From assembly GCF_002257705.1 (NCBI RefSeq), contig NZ_LSLK01000088.1, forward strand, positions 62,001 to 126,000: 64,000 nt of DNA, in the 5' to 3' direction. Each line of letters opens with the position of its first letter. Position 1 is the first letter of the stretch. Below the pieces are notes generated by a model. That model was given only the letters and a program-made list of their open reading frames with translations, had not been told where the DNA came from and searched no databases. Made by a program: the position numbers and the translations under genes. Positions 42,852 to 51,812 of this stretch are shown one piece after another. Origin of the DNA: Sporomusa silvacetica DSM 10669 (GTDB taxonomy: Bacteria; Bacillota; Negativicutes; Sporomusales; Sporomusaceae).

Positions 42852-45104
42852 ATGTCTTCAAGCAGTAGCATAACCACAAGTACGGTTAATGGAGTAACCC
42901 GGATTACCGGTTTGGCTTCCGGTATTGATGTAGATGGCATTGTTGAAAGCCTGGTATCGGCGGAAAAGGCAAAAAAGTTAAATAAATTGGAACAAAAGGT
43001 ACAAACCGCAGAATGGAAGCAGGAAGCATACCAGAGTATTATTACTGATGTGACAGATTTTGCAGATACCTATTTTAGTACGACTGGGTCCAGCAGTATC
43101 ATGAAAGCCAGTAATTTTTTACAGTATGCTGCCACCAGCGATGATGATGTCGTTACGGTGTCGGCAGCTAGTACTGCGTCAGCTGGCAGCCACACTGTCT
43201 CTGTCAGTCAGCTGGCTACAGAGGCCACTTACTCCAGCAGCGCCAGTGTTTCCAAAGAGGTGCAGGGTTCAGCGGCCGCCACTTATTCCAGCCTGACCGA
43301 CGAAAGCTTTGTCATTACTCTTGATGGTACCGACTATACGGTCGATTTGGATAGTGTAACTGGCGTTGATTCACTGCAAACTGCGATTGATGACGCAGTC
43401 GGTTCAACAACTAAGGTTACAGTTAGCACCAATTCCAGCGGCTATTTGGAAATCACCGCCCAGGATGATTCAGGTGTACAAGCCATTACCATTAGTGCTA
43501 CCAGTACTACTGATTCAGGCTTAAGTGAGCTCTTCGGTTCTGATCCCGTCCTTTCCAACCGCTTGGACACCTCTGATACATTAGCGGTAATTTCCACGCA
43601 GTTAAATACCGCATTGACATTTGATACTGACGGGCAGTTCGCAATCACGATCAACGGCACTACCACAGAGTTTGACAAAAGTACTACGCTGGCGACGATG
43701 ATTTCCACAATCAACAGTGCTGATTTAGGAGCTACGCTAGCTTATGATTCGCTGACCGGTGAACTGACATTAACGGCTGACGCTACCGGTGCCGGCTCTA
43801 CATTGACTGCGGCCGACTCGACAGGCAACTTTGTCAGTACATTATTGAATGTTGAGACAGACGGTACAGATGCCATAATTACGATTGACGATGTGAAAAT
43901 GACTCGTAGCACCAACTCTGTTACCGTTGACGGCGTGACCTATACCGCAACTGCATTGACGGGGACTGCTACTACCACAACTTCTGCGACAGTCAGCTCT
44001 ACTAGCAATACTGCAGGATATAGTTCTATTACTACTGGATCAGGTGTATCGACAGGTGACTATACTGTTAGCGTAGCACAGAATGCAGACGGCGTCACCT
44101 GGGATATCACACTGACCTATCCGGATAATTCGACCGAGACGGTAACTGGTTCAACCGATGGCTCAGCAACGTTCGGTTCAGGTACCGACGCGATCACCCT
44201 AGCTGCACCAACAACGGTTACGGCTGGCACAACGACAGCATTTACTGTCACATCTACCACTACCTTCACTAATGATGACCCTGCCACAGTAACGGTAACG
44301 CAAGATTCGGATAGTATTTATGATCTGATCTCAAATTTTGCGGATGCGTATAACGAGTTGATTGCGACTATTAACGATGCAATTGATGAGGATGCTGATT
44401 CGGACTATCCACCACTTACCGACGAGGAAAAAGAAGATATGACTGATGACGAGATTACTGCCTGGGAAGCAAAGGCCAAAGTGGGGTTATTGGAAAGTGA
44501 CTCAACATTGGAAGATCTTTTGAGCGATTTGCGGACAGCGCTGTACGATTCTGTTTCCGGTTCGTCGATTACCCTTGCCGATCTTGGTATAACCACCTCT
44601 AGCGATTATAGCGACCAAGGTACGCTCGAGATTGATGAAGATACCCTGACCGCGGCTATTACCAGTGATCCGGAAGCTATTATGGAACTGTTTACCCAGA
44701 CGGCTACCTCCACGGCTACCACTTCATCTGTTTCCGGGAAGTCACTGGGCAATAACTCAATTTTGTATTCGATAAACGCGACTGACCTGAACACCAGGTA
44801 CGAGGAAGAAGGCATTGCCTATCGTTTTTTTGACATTCTGGAGCAGAATATCTCGACAAGTACCTTTAGTTCTGGCAGTGAAGGAGCGCTTTTAGAAATA
44901 GCCGGTATTGATGGTGACACCAGTGAAACGGATAACACGCTAACCTCTTTGATTGAAAAGTACGAAGATGAAATTTCAGAAGAAGAAGACCGGATTGATG
45001 ACTATGAGGATACGATGTACGACAAATATACAACCTTAGAAACATACATAAGTACCATGAATTCACAGCTTTCCGCCATATCATCACTGACAAGCAGCTC
45101 ATAG
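42852..45104 (+). CDS. fliD: Flagellar filament cap protein FliD with a FlgE-type module
   Basis: The 750-residue protein has the FliD N-terminus (ITGLASGIDVDGIVESLVSA, then KKLNKLEQKVQTAEWKQEAY) and C-terminus (LTSLIEKYEDEISEEEDRID, then YTTLETYISTMNSQLSAISS). The middle is built of repeated beta segments. Residues 380-472 hold a module of the FlgE kind (SSTSNTAGY, a VTWDITLTYPDNSTETVTGS strand pair and ITLAAPTTV), placed in a loop just before TVTVTQDSDSIYDLI, where FliD normally continues without it. FliD forms the cap under which flagellin polymerises. Confidence 0.92.
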   Translation: MSSSSSITTSTVNGVTRITGLASGIDVDGIVESLVSAEKAKKLNKLEQKVQTAEWKQEAYQSIITDVTDFADTYFSTTGSSSIMKASNFLQYAATSDDDVVTVSAASTASAGSHTVSVSQLATEATYSSSASVSKEVQGSAAATYSSLTDESFVITLDGTDYTVDLDSVTGVDSLQTAIDDAVGSTTKVTVSTNSSGYLEITAQDDSGVQAITISATSTTDSGLSELFGSDPVLSNRLDTSDTLAVISTQLNTALTFDTDGQFAITINGTTTEFDKSTTLATMISTINSADLGATLAYDSLTGELTLTADATGAGSTLTAADSTGNFVSTLLNVETDGTDAIITIDDVKMTRSTNSVTVDGVTYTATALTGTATTTTSATVSSTSNTAGYSSITTGSGVSTGDYTVSVAQNADGVTWDITLTYPDNSTETVTGSTDGSATFGSGTDAITLAAPTTVTAGTTTAFTVTSTTTFTNDDPATVTVTQDSDSIYDLISNFADAYNELIATINDAIDEDADSDYPPLTDEEKEDMTDDEITAWEAKAKVGLLESDSTLEDLLSDLRTALYDSVSGSSITLADLGITTSSDYSDQGTLEIDEDTLTAAITSDPEAIMELFTQTATSTATTSSVSGKSLGNNSILYSINATDLNTRYEEEGIAYRFFDILEQNISTSTFSSGSEGALLEIAGIDGDTSETDNTLTSLIEKYEDEISEEEDRIDDYEDTMYDKYTTLETYISTMNSQLSAISSLTSSS

Positions 45105-45127
45105 AACTTTCTTAGGAGGTGGGTAGT

Positions 45128-45547
45128 ATGGGGCAAGGAGAAGAAGCATGTAGTTGTTTGCAGCGCAAGCTGCAAATTCTTGAACAAATTGCTGCCAAAA
45201 CCGAAACCCTATGCCGTTTTATTCCTGACCGCAAGATGACAGGCATCAGGCGGGTGCTGGGAGAAAGAAATGCACTAATTGATGAACTTGCAGCAGTTAA
45301 TGAGGAGATAGCAGGTAACCCCGCATGGAAAAGTGCGCCAGGCATAGAACCGTTGCGGCAGGCAGCTGCCAGTAAGCGGCGGGAAATACTGGAACGCAGT
45401 CGTCAAGTGTTGCAGCAGGCTATCGAGGAAAAAGCCTGTATTGCTGCTGAATTAAAAAATAGCAGGATTCATCGTCAAGTCAGAAATCAGTATGTGACTC
45501 CCTATAAGGTTATGTTGCCGGGCTGCCGCTTTAATAAAAAAGGCTAA
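45128..45547 (+). CDS. Putative flagellar export chaperone (FlgN/FliT-like)
   Basis: ATG 45128 follows AGGAGGTGGG; the open frame extends to 45119 over the ribosome site. The 139-residue product is almost entirely helical and charged, with EACSCLQRKLQILEQIAAKT, VLGERNALIDELAAVNEEI and EILERSRQVLQQAIEEKACI. Size, helicity and the position between fliD and fliS fit a FliT- or FlgN-type chaperone for late axial proteins. Direct family assignment was not possible by eye. It is likely co-transcribed with both neighbours. Confidence 0.6.
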   Translation: MGQGEEACSCLQRKLQILEQIAAKTETLCRFIPDRKMTGIRRVLGERNALIDELAAVNEEIAGNPAWKSAPGIEPLRQAAASKRREILERSRQVLQQAIEEKACIAAELKNSRIHRQVRNQYVTPYKVMLPGCRFNKKG

Positions 45548-45616
45548 CTAATCTTACCGTAATATCTAAGATTGTGGTATATGAATCGAACTATCAGGAA
45601 GACAGGGGGGCTGGTT

Positions 45617-46033
45617 ATGAATGCAGCAAACATGGCCAATGCTTATAAGCGACAACAAGTTTTGACAGCATCACCAGCAGAGTTGACGCTAATGCTATAT
45701 AACGGAGCTATCCGTTTTGTCACAGAAAGTATACAAGCTATTGAGAAAAAAGATATAAACAAGGCACACGCGTCCAATATGCGAGCGCAGAAGATTGTTC
45801 GTGAATTGATGCTGGCAACTGATATGAAGCAGGAAATATCACAGAAATGGATATTAATCGACGAATATATATTACATTGCTTAGTTCAGGGCAATATAAA
45901 AAAGGATAAGAGCCGCCTGGAAGAAGCCAAGAAATTCCTGCTGGAATTTCGCGACACATGGTCTCAGGCAATGAAACTGGTGCGTACGGATAAAGGTACA
46001 GATAAAGCTTTAGACAGTAAGTTTGAAGCATAA
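45617..46033 (+). CDS. fliS: Flagellin export chaperone FliS
   Basis: The 138-residue protein from ATG 45617 (after AGGGGGGC) has the FliS signature: NAYKRQQVLTASPAELTLML, YNGAIRFVTESIQAIEKKD and NMRAQKIVRELMLATDM. FliS holds unpolymerised flagellin in the cytoplasm and, in Bacillus, also affects the FliW-CsrA switch. An upstream in-frame start at 45572 exists, but the ribosome site favours 45617. Confidence 0.9.
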   Translation: MNAANMANAYKRQQVLTASPAELTLMLYNGAIRFVTESIQAIEKKDINKAHASNMRAQKIVRELMLATDMKQEISQKWILIDEYILHCLVQGNIKKDKSRLEEAKKFLLEFRDTWSQAMKLVRTDKGTDKALDSKFEA

Positions 46034-46084
46034 GGAATGTTAAGGGATTGGCTCAAAATGGATTATATTGTGAGGTGACGCATT

Positions 46085-46291
46085 ATGCTGGTATTAGGAC
46101 GAAAACCTGGCGAATATGTTATGATCGGTAAAGACATCATGGTTAAGGTCGTCAAAAGTGATGACGGTCACTTAAGACTGGGAATTGATGCGCCAAAATC
46201 TACAAATATTATCCGCGGGGAGATATACGAAGAACAATTAAATAATAGGCAAAGAAATCAATCTATAGATATTTCGCAGCGAGTTTTGTGA
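46085..46291 (+). CDS. csrA: Carbon storage/flagellin translation regulator CsrA
   Basis: The 68-residue protein has the full CsrA sequence pattern: MLVLGRKPGEYVMIGKDIMV, VKVVKSDDGHLRLGIDAPKS and IIRGEIYEE, with R6 and R44-type RNA-binding ends (GRK near the start, IIRGE near the end). CsrA binds GGA in leader RNA hairpins and represses flagellin translation in Bacillus, where FliW titrates it. No fliW gene is adjacent here although fliW-csrA is the usual Firmicute arrangement. It starts at ATG after GTGAGGTGA and is followed by a terminator. Confidence 0.93.
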   Translation: MLVLGRKPGEYVMIGKDIMVKVVKSDDGHLRLGIDAPKSTNIIRGEIYEEQLNNRQRNQSIDISQRVL

Positions 46292-46328
46292 AAATTAAGC
46301 ATGCAGGATACTCCTTTAATAACGCGAA

Positions 46329-46380
46329 AACCCGCTAATTACCTGACTTTGTTAGGTCGTTAGCGGGTTCTTGTTGTTTT
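46329..46380 (+). terminator. Terminator after csrA
   Basis: An outer 10-bp stem, AACCCGCTAA at 46329-46338 with TTAGCGGGTT at 46360-46369, encloses a second small hairpin and is followed by CTTGTTGTTTT. Confidence 0.85.
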
Positions 46381-46432
46381 AGGGTTTTCTTTCCCTGATA
46401 ATGAGGTTTGTTCACTCTTCAACGTCATTAAG

Positions 46433-47035
46433 CTATTTTGCAGTATCGATTGCTGTGCTAGTAGAGTTAGCAGTTTCGGTTTCTTGTTTTTCTTGTGCTT
46501 TTTCTTGTTCACGTTTGGTGATTTCTGCAGAGTATTCACTCTGCGTGATTTCACCGTTACTCAACATCTCTTTTAGTTGAGATGTGCTGTATTGTGAGAG
46601 ATTATCACTAGCGGTAGAATCATCATCGCTGCTATCACTGCTTGCGGGTACACTACTTGTGGTTGCACTGCTTGCGTCACCGCTGGGAGCAGCAGTACTG
46701 GATGTTTTAGCAGCATCACCAAGAGACGCGGTTGCGATGGCTGTATCAGAATTGGATGAGGCTGTTGAAGAATTGAGTGAATTCAACAGCGCACCTTCCT
46801 GGCTGATTTCAACCGAGTATGCAGGCGAAATACTCGGTTGTGCACTAACTTCAGTTTGTTGAGCTTGAAGGGAAGAACTCGTTCCCGTTGCAGCTTGACT
46901 TATTTTGGCAGTATCTTCGTCGACATTCGTAGCAAGGGTGGTTACATCAGTTGCGGCAGTCTGTGATGTTACAGATGATACACTTTGAGTTCCATACTGA
47001 GTTGATGAGAGCCAGTCGTTGTTTTGAATACGCAT
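46433..47035 (-). CDS. Ser/Thr-rich protein of unknown function in the flagellar block
   Basis: ATG 47035 follows GGAGG; the frame extends to 47050 over the ribosome site. The 200-residue product starts MRIQNNDWLSSTQYG, has no signal peptide, and is dominated by Ser, Thr, Ala and Asp to about residue 140. The C-terminal part STSQLKEMLSNGEITQSEY, followed by a charged Lys/Glu helix, resembles a SHOCT-type oligomerisation motif. It is encoded opposite to the flagellar genes between csrA and a marR gene. Composition matches the axial proteins, so it may be an exported flagellar accessory, but nothing proves this. Confidence 0.6.
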   Translation of the reverse strand: MRIQNNDWLSSTQYGTQSVSSVTSQTAATDVTTLATNVDEDTAKISQAATGTSSSLQAQQTEVSAQPSISPAYSVEISQEGALLNSLNSSTASSNSDTAIATASLGDAAKTSSTAAPSGDASSATTSSVPASSDSSDDDSTASDNLSQYSTSQLKEMLSNGEITQSEYSAEITKREQEKAQEKQETETANSTSTAIDTAK

Positions 47036-47091
47036 GTTAGATTCCTCCATATTGTAATTTTTTATTTATTGTTACGCTGTTTCAAATTTAA

Positions 47092-47523
47092 TTAAGGTAG
47101 TTTACCTGCAATTTTTTGCAATTCATTGATAGCATTAATTAAACGCTGAACTTCTTGGTCATCCAAGTGCCCAACTTTTTCCGTTAACATTGTAAATGTT
47201 TTTTCTTTCAGCAGCTCAATAATGTTTAACCCAGACGGAGTTATACTTATCTTAATGATTCTCCTATCGGTATTATCGTATTCTCTTTGGACAAAACCCT
47301 GTGAAACCAGCTTGTCAATAATAGGTGTCATTTGCTGCTTAGATATGAGCATTTCACTAGAAAGTTCGGTCATGGTAGCTTTTCTTTCTTTCAAAATTGC
47401 TAATACATTAGCTTGTATTGGACTAAGAACTGGTTTAAATTGATTTTCGAAAGGTCTTACAAACTTTTTATCGAGAAGAGGAATTAAATCGAATATCAGT
47501 TCAGTAGCTTTTAGTCTATTCAA
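47092..47523 (-). CDS. MarR-family transcriptional regulator upstream of flagellin
   Basis: The 143-residue protein has the MarR winged helix: SPIQANVLAILKERKATMTE, LSSEMLISKQQMTPIIDKLV and QGFVQREYDNTDRRIIKISI. It has no adjacent pump and is divergent from the flagellin gene, with a 417-base AT-rich gap holding a long palindrome between them. It may therefore control flagellin or the Ser/Thr-rich gene downstream of it. The start is ATG 47523 after GGGGAGG. Confidence 0.85.
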   Translation of the reverse strand: MNRLKATELIFDLIPLLDKKFVRPFENQFKPVLSPIQANVLAILKERKATMTELSSEMLISKQQMTPIIDKLVSQGFVQREYDNTDRRIIKISITPSGLNIIELLKEKTFTMLTEKVGHLDDQEVQRLINAINELQKIAGKLP

Positions 47524-47756
47524 AAAGAAACCTCCCCAATTTCATTGACACTATGCCACGATACGATTAACATGCTTACATGGTAATTTATTATTTACTA
47601 TATAAACATATTAATAATAAATAAGTATTAACTATAAATATAATTTTATTATATCATGCTTGCTAGTAAATTCCAAGATAGTAAAAGAAAGTATTCAAGC
47701 CAATCTGGTGTAAGTCAAATAAATAGAGCTATTTAATGAAGAAATCGACAATAAAT

Positions 47757-47783
47757 AAATACTTAATAAATTATTAAATATTT
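47757..47783. promoter_or_regulatory. 27-bp AT-rich palindrome, candidate MarR operator
   Basis: AAATACTTAATAA and TTATTAAATATTT are inverted with one mismatch around a central A. A related direct copy (ATAAATAAGTATTAA) lies about 130 bases upstream, nearer marR. The palindrome is 158 bases before the flagellin start. Confidence 0.5.
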
Positions 47784-47789
47784 ATCAAA

Positions 47790-47940
47790 GAAACATTTCC
47801 GAATTCTATAGTAGATGAATAGAAAGGAGGAATTTTCCGAAAGACTTTCCATTAGAGAGTCGTTCATTTGAGCAAAGGGTAACAAAATGGTGCATGGAAG
47901 CTAAATTTTTAAAAACAGGAAAATCAAGGAGGAATTTATT
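47790..47940 (+). promoter_or_regulatory. Flagellin leader with duplicated AAGGAGGAATTT
   Basis: The 12-base string AAGGAGGAATTT occurs at 47824-47835 and again at 47926-47937, where it is the flagellin ribosome site. Between the copies GGA appears several more times and short inverted repeats (GACT/AGTC near 47845-47862) could fold. A leader with paired GGA sites, one at the Shine-Dalgarno, is what CsrA needs. No convincing sigma-D promoter with correct spacing was found in the rest of this 417-base gap. Confidence 0.5.
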
Positions 47941-49668
47941 ATGGCAATGGTAATTAGTACCAACATGTCCGCGTTAAACACCACGAACCAATTAAACAAA
48001 AACTCTAATCTCATGAATTCAGCGCTGGAAAAACTGTCATCCGGTTATTCCATCAACAGTGCTGCTGATGATGCCGCAGGTCTTGCTATTTCCGAAAAGA
48101 TGCGCGCTCAGATTCAAGGTTTAGATCAAGCAAGTGACAACTCCCAAGACGCAATATCGCTGGCTCAAACTGCAGACGGCGCACTTGATGAAACTAACGA
48201 AATTTTAAAACGTATGCGCGAGTTGGCTGTACAAGCTTCTTCCGATACCTTGACAGATTCTGACAGGACTTCTATCCAGGATGAAGTTGACACACTCCGT
48301 CAGGAAATCGACCGCATTTCTGATGACACCGAATATAACACCATAAATCTGCTCAATGGTGATAGCGGTACAGCAACTGCCGTGTCTGGTACAGATGCAG
48401 CTAAAATTGTTGCAGCTTCGACTTCTGCCGGCAATAATACAACATCAGGTACTTATACAGTAGTTTATAACACGGTTGCAACACAGGCAGTGACAGGGCA
48501 GGATGCTACAGCCAGTTCTGGTATTACAGCTTCGACTGCTTCTGCAGCTAGTTATGTTGGCGATGTTACCATTAATGGAACAACAATAAGCATCGCGTCT
48601 GGTGACACCATAGAAGGTGTTTTGGAAAAGATTAATGCCGAAACGACAACTACTGGCGTAACTGCCACCTTGAATACAGATGATGCCGCTAACAACTATA
48701 TTGAATTAACCAACTCGACCTATGGCAGCAGTTCTTCAGTTACTGTAGCAGCTGATAATACAACATTAACAGAACTATTTAATGCAACAACAAGCACTTC
48801 AGCTACCAGTGTTACTGTGTATGGAACAGATGCATCAGGCACCATTAATGGCGCAGTAGCGGCGGCAGACGGTAACACATTGACCGCTTTTGACCTTACA
48901 GTTGCCGGTGATGATACAGCGTTAACTTCAACTGCTAATGCTAATACTGCTTATCTAGCTGCTGTAGATACTCTCGATACCGATCTGGATGCTTTGGTTA
49001 CAGCCATGTCTGCATCTACCGGAACATCAGCAACCGCAGATGCAGCAGCAGCAAGTGCTTATACTGATGCTATTGCAGCCGGTAATTCTATTACCATTGC
49101 TAGTACTAAACAAGCATTACTTGTTCAAGCAGCAGCTTCTGCTAACACAACAGTTACAGGCGATTTATCCACATATAATACTGCTTTAACTGCTTTAACA
49201 ACTGCTATAGGCACGGATGGTCTTGCTACGGCTGATATTACTGTAGATTCTACCAGTAACCTGACTTTCCAGGTCGGCGCCAACTCCGATCAGACCATGA
49301 CATTGTCCATCGGCGATATGGATGCAAACTCTCTGGGAGTTGCTGGCAGTGACTCTGACTCAGGTATTGACTTAAGCTCCGCTTCAGTCGCTACTGATGC
49401 GATCACCACCATTGACGCAGCTATTAGTAAAGTAGCTTCTGAACGCTCTAATCTTGGTGCTGTTCAAAACAGCTTAGAGAGCAACATCAATAACTTGGAT
49501 ACTGAAAGTGAAAACTTAACTTCTGCCGAATCCAATATCCGCGACACTGATATGGCTTCAGTAATGGCAGAATACACCAAACTGAGTGTTATTACCCAGG
49601 CAGCCACCGCAATGCTGGCTAAAGCCAACTCTCAGCCACAACAAGTATTGACTTTGTTACAAGGTTAA
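47941..49668 (+). CDS. fliC: Flagellin with long Thr/Ala/Ser-rich central domain
   Basis: The 575-residue protein has the conserved flagellin ends: N-terminal ISTNMSALNTTNQLNKNSN, LEKLSSGYSINSAADDAAGL and AISEKMRAQIQGLDQASDNS; C-terminal VASERSNLGAVQNSLESNIN, SAESNIRDTDMASVMAEYTK and ANSQPQQVLTLLQG. Residues 130-470 are variable and rich in Thr, Ala and Ser with Asp, almost lacking Lys/Arg, a likely O-glycosylation surface. Two GT2-TPR genes follow directly. A strong terminator ends the gene. Confidence 0.95.
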   Translation: MAMVISTNMSALNTTNQLNKNSNLMNSALEKLSSGYSINSAADDAAGLAISEKMRAQIQGLDQASDNSQDAISLAQTADGALDETNEILKRMRELAVQASSDTLTDSDRTSIQDEVDTLRQEIDRISDDTEYNTINLLNGDSGTATAVSGTDAAKIVAASTSAGNNTTSGTYTVVYNTVATQAVTGQDATASSGITASTASAASYVGDVTINGTTISIASGDTIEGVLEKINAETTTTGVTATLNTDDAANNYIELTNSTYGSSSSVTVAADNTTLTELFNATTSTSATSVTVYGTDASGTINGAVAAADGNTLTAFDLTVAGDDTALTSTANANTAYLAAVDTLDTDLDALVTAMSASTGTSATADAAAASAYTDAIAAGNSITIASTKQALLVQAAASANTTVTGDLSTYNTALTALTTAIGTDGLATADITVDSTSNLTFQVGANSDQTMTLSIGDMDANSLGVAGSDSDSGIDLSSASVATDAITTIDAAISKVASERSNLGAVQNSLESNINNLDTESENLTSAESNIRDTDMASVMAEYTKLSVITQAATAMLAKANSQPQQVLTLLQG

Positions 49669-49687
49669 TAGAATAAAGAAAACATTT

Positions 49688-49735
49688 TTAAAAAGCACAA
49701 AAGCTCTGTTGATCAGAGTTTTTGTGCTTTTTTAT
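49688..49735 (+). terminator. Flagellin terminator
   Basis: A long stem formed by AAAAGCACAAAAGCTCTG and its near complement is followed by at least six T. Confidence 0.92.
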
Positions 49736-49862
49736 ATATAGATTTCAGGAACAGGTGACAGTTATTTAATAAAATTCAAAGAATATTTTCGATATAATTA
49801 CTAGATGACGATTTTTGTAGAAATAAGTGGAAAGTGTTTGAATATTATTAGGAGAGAAAAAT

Positions 49863-51779
49863 GTGACTAAGATTTCAGCATGTATCATAACCAAAAATGA
49901 AGCAATGTGCATTAGTCGTTGTCTGCAAAGCGTAAAAGATATTGTTGATGAAATTATTGTTGTAGATACTGGGTCTACAGATGCTACGGTAACTATTGCC
50001 GAACAATTTGGCACTAAGGTTTTTCACTATTCATGGGGTAATGATTTTGCTGCAGTGCGAAATTATGCGTTAGATCAGGCCAAAGGTGACTGGATTATTT
50101 TTTTGGATGCCGATGAGTATATTGCCGCAGAAAGAATAAAAAATGTTCGACCAATTATTGAAAAAGTTCATGGTAACCGAAAAATTGATGCTGTAAGATG
50201 TCAGATGAAAAATTTAGAAGGCGTTAATGGCTCACTCAGAAGCTCCAATCCGAGTATGAGGATATTTCGTAGTTCCAAAGCTATTCGTTATATAGGAAAG
50301 GTACATGAATATATTTTGAAACGTGAAAAGCCTGTCAGTGCAATAAATGTTGATAGTCAAATGCTTGTTATCTATCATACAGGCTATTCAAAAACAACAA
50401 TAACCGAAAAAATACGACGTAATACGGCTTTATTGGAAGAAGAATTAAAGCAAGGAATTGTACGCAGACTCACTTATTACTATCTAAGTGATGGTTACTT
50501 TCAGGCTGGAGAATATGAAAAAGCAATAGATTTTGCACAAAAAGCAATCAAAGATATGGCGCAGATGAACAGAGATTGTGATTATAAGCCATATGGAATT
50601 TTAATAGAGAGTATAACCCATTTAAAAACCTTTAGTGAACAAGAAGCTATTGCAATCTGTAATGAGGCGCTAGGAAGATTTCCACATCACCCGGAGATTT
50701 GGCTGCATCAGGCTTATTATTACCGAAGTATTGGGTGGTACGAAAAATCACTGACATCATTACTAAAGGCAGTCGAAACTAACGCTTGTTATAACGATTT
50801 TAATAGAAGTAATGATTTTTATCAATGTAGCTCGATGGCTTATTTTGATATTGCTCAAATATATGAAATGAAGAATCAATCAGCCCAGGCCCTTGATTAT
50901 TATGTTAAAGCGTTGCAACAGGAAAAATCTAATCAAGCAGCGTTTGGCGGGCTTATTTCCATAATTAGAAACCAAGAACCGGCTCATGTTATTTACTTTT
51001 TGAATACGTTATATGAAATTGCTGATGAAAGGGACATTAGATTTCTGGTGGAGAATTTGTCCCGCTTAAAAGTAAAAATAGTATTGGATTATTATCATAA
51101 AATTTTGCGGGATAAATTTGATGATAAACAACTTAATGGTTTGATGCTGTTAAGTAATTGCAAGTCTGATGAGGTATTCCCGATTTTCGCCGAGTTATTC
51201 CGTAAGCATGGTAACTATGGTATGGAATTATTGGCTGTGATAGCATTGCTTATTAGCGAAAAGCCACAATGGGTGGATTTGTTAGAAGCGAATTTGCAGC
51301 ATTCCTGTCGAAAAGTTGTTGCCGCTTATTTTCAAACAGAGCAGGATATCCAATTGTCAGCAGATGAATTTCCGCTGTTTTGTGATTTGCTCAGGGAACT
51401 GGTTTACTTGGGCAGTTCTAAACAGACGGAAACATTTCTACAAATAGGGAAATGTTTTTTTTCGGAGAAAGCCTGTACCAAAATTGCCACTATTCTTTTA
51501 GAGCACGGCTCTTTTTTCTGTGCCTTGGATATGTATTTACACTGTATAAACAAAACAAGTTCGGAAGCAAAGCAATTAAGTGATCTTTACTGTGATGCAG
51601 GTTATTGCTGTTATAGATTGAAAGATTTTGCTGGAGCAGCTAGTTATTTTTCGCAAGCTTTGAAGTTCGGATTTAATCAAAATCGTATTTTTGATTTTTT
51701 GGAGTGGTCCTATCAGCAATGTCCTGAGGAAGCGATTAAAGAAAAATTCAAAATGATGAAGGCCTTACACCGTAATTAG
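49863..51779 (+). CDS. Family 2 glycosyltransferase with TPR region, paralogue 1
   Basis: The 638-residue protein starts at GTG after AGGAGAG. Residues 1-230 are a GT-A domain: ISACIITKNEAMCISRCLQS, EIIVVDTGSTDATVTIAEQ and the metal-binding GDWIIFLDADEYIAAE. The rest is helical with TPR-like units such as YLSDGYFQAGEYEKAIDFAQ and SMAYFDIAQIYEMKNQSAQA, and a C-terminal unit before FDFLEWSYQQCPEE. The GT2-TPR layout resembles SunS-type and flagellin glycosyltransferases, in which the TPRs bind the acceptor polypeptide. Position directly behind flagellin supports flagellin as acceptor. The sugar is unknown. Confidence 0.85.
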   Translation: MTKISACIITKNEAMCISRCLQSVKDIVDEIIVVDTGSTDATVTIAEQFGTKVFHYSWGNDFAAVRNYALDQAKGDWIIFLDADEYIAAERIKNVRPIIEKVHGNRKIDAVRCQMKNLEGVNGSLRSSNPSMRIFRSSKAIRYIGKVHEYILKREKPVSAINVDSQMLVIYHTGYSKTTITEKIRRNTALLEEELKQGIVRRLTYYYLSDGYFQAGEYEKAIDFAQKAIKDMAQMNRDCDYKPYGILIESITHLKTFSEQEAIAICNEALGRFPHHPEIWLHQAYYYRSIGWYEKSLTSLLKAVETNACYNDFNRSNDFYQCSSMAYFDIAQIYEMKNQSAQALDYYVKALQQEKSNQAAFGGLISIIRNQEPAHVIYFLNTLYEIADERDIRFLVENLSRLKVKIVLDYYHKILRDKFDDKQLNGLMLLSNCKSDEVFPIFAELFRKHGNYGMELLAVIALLISEKPQWVDLLEANLQHSCRKVVAAYFQTEQDIQLSADEFPLFCDLLRELVYLGSSKQTETFLQIGKCFFSEKACTKIATILLEHGSFFCALDMYLHCINKTSSEAKQLSDLYCDAGYCCYRLKDFAGAASYFSQALKFGFNQNRIFDFLEWSYQQCPEEAIKEKFKMMKALHRN

Positions 51780-51812
51780 AAATGTTTAATTTATACTTTA
51801 GGAGAGAATGCT

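Noticed and set aside
46584..46862. A 92-residue plus-strand frame opposite the Ser/Thr-rich gene
   Set aside because: It is the mirror of a low-complexity Ser/Thr/Ala gene, with no ribosome site; such antisense frames arise from biased composition.
47770..47810. Sigma-D promoter for flagellin from CCGAATT near 47800
   Set aside because: The nearest TAAA is about 20 bases upstream of the core instead of 14-16; spacing does not fit.
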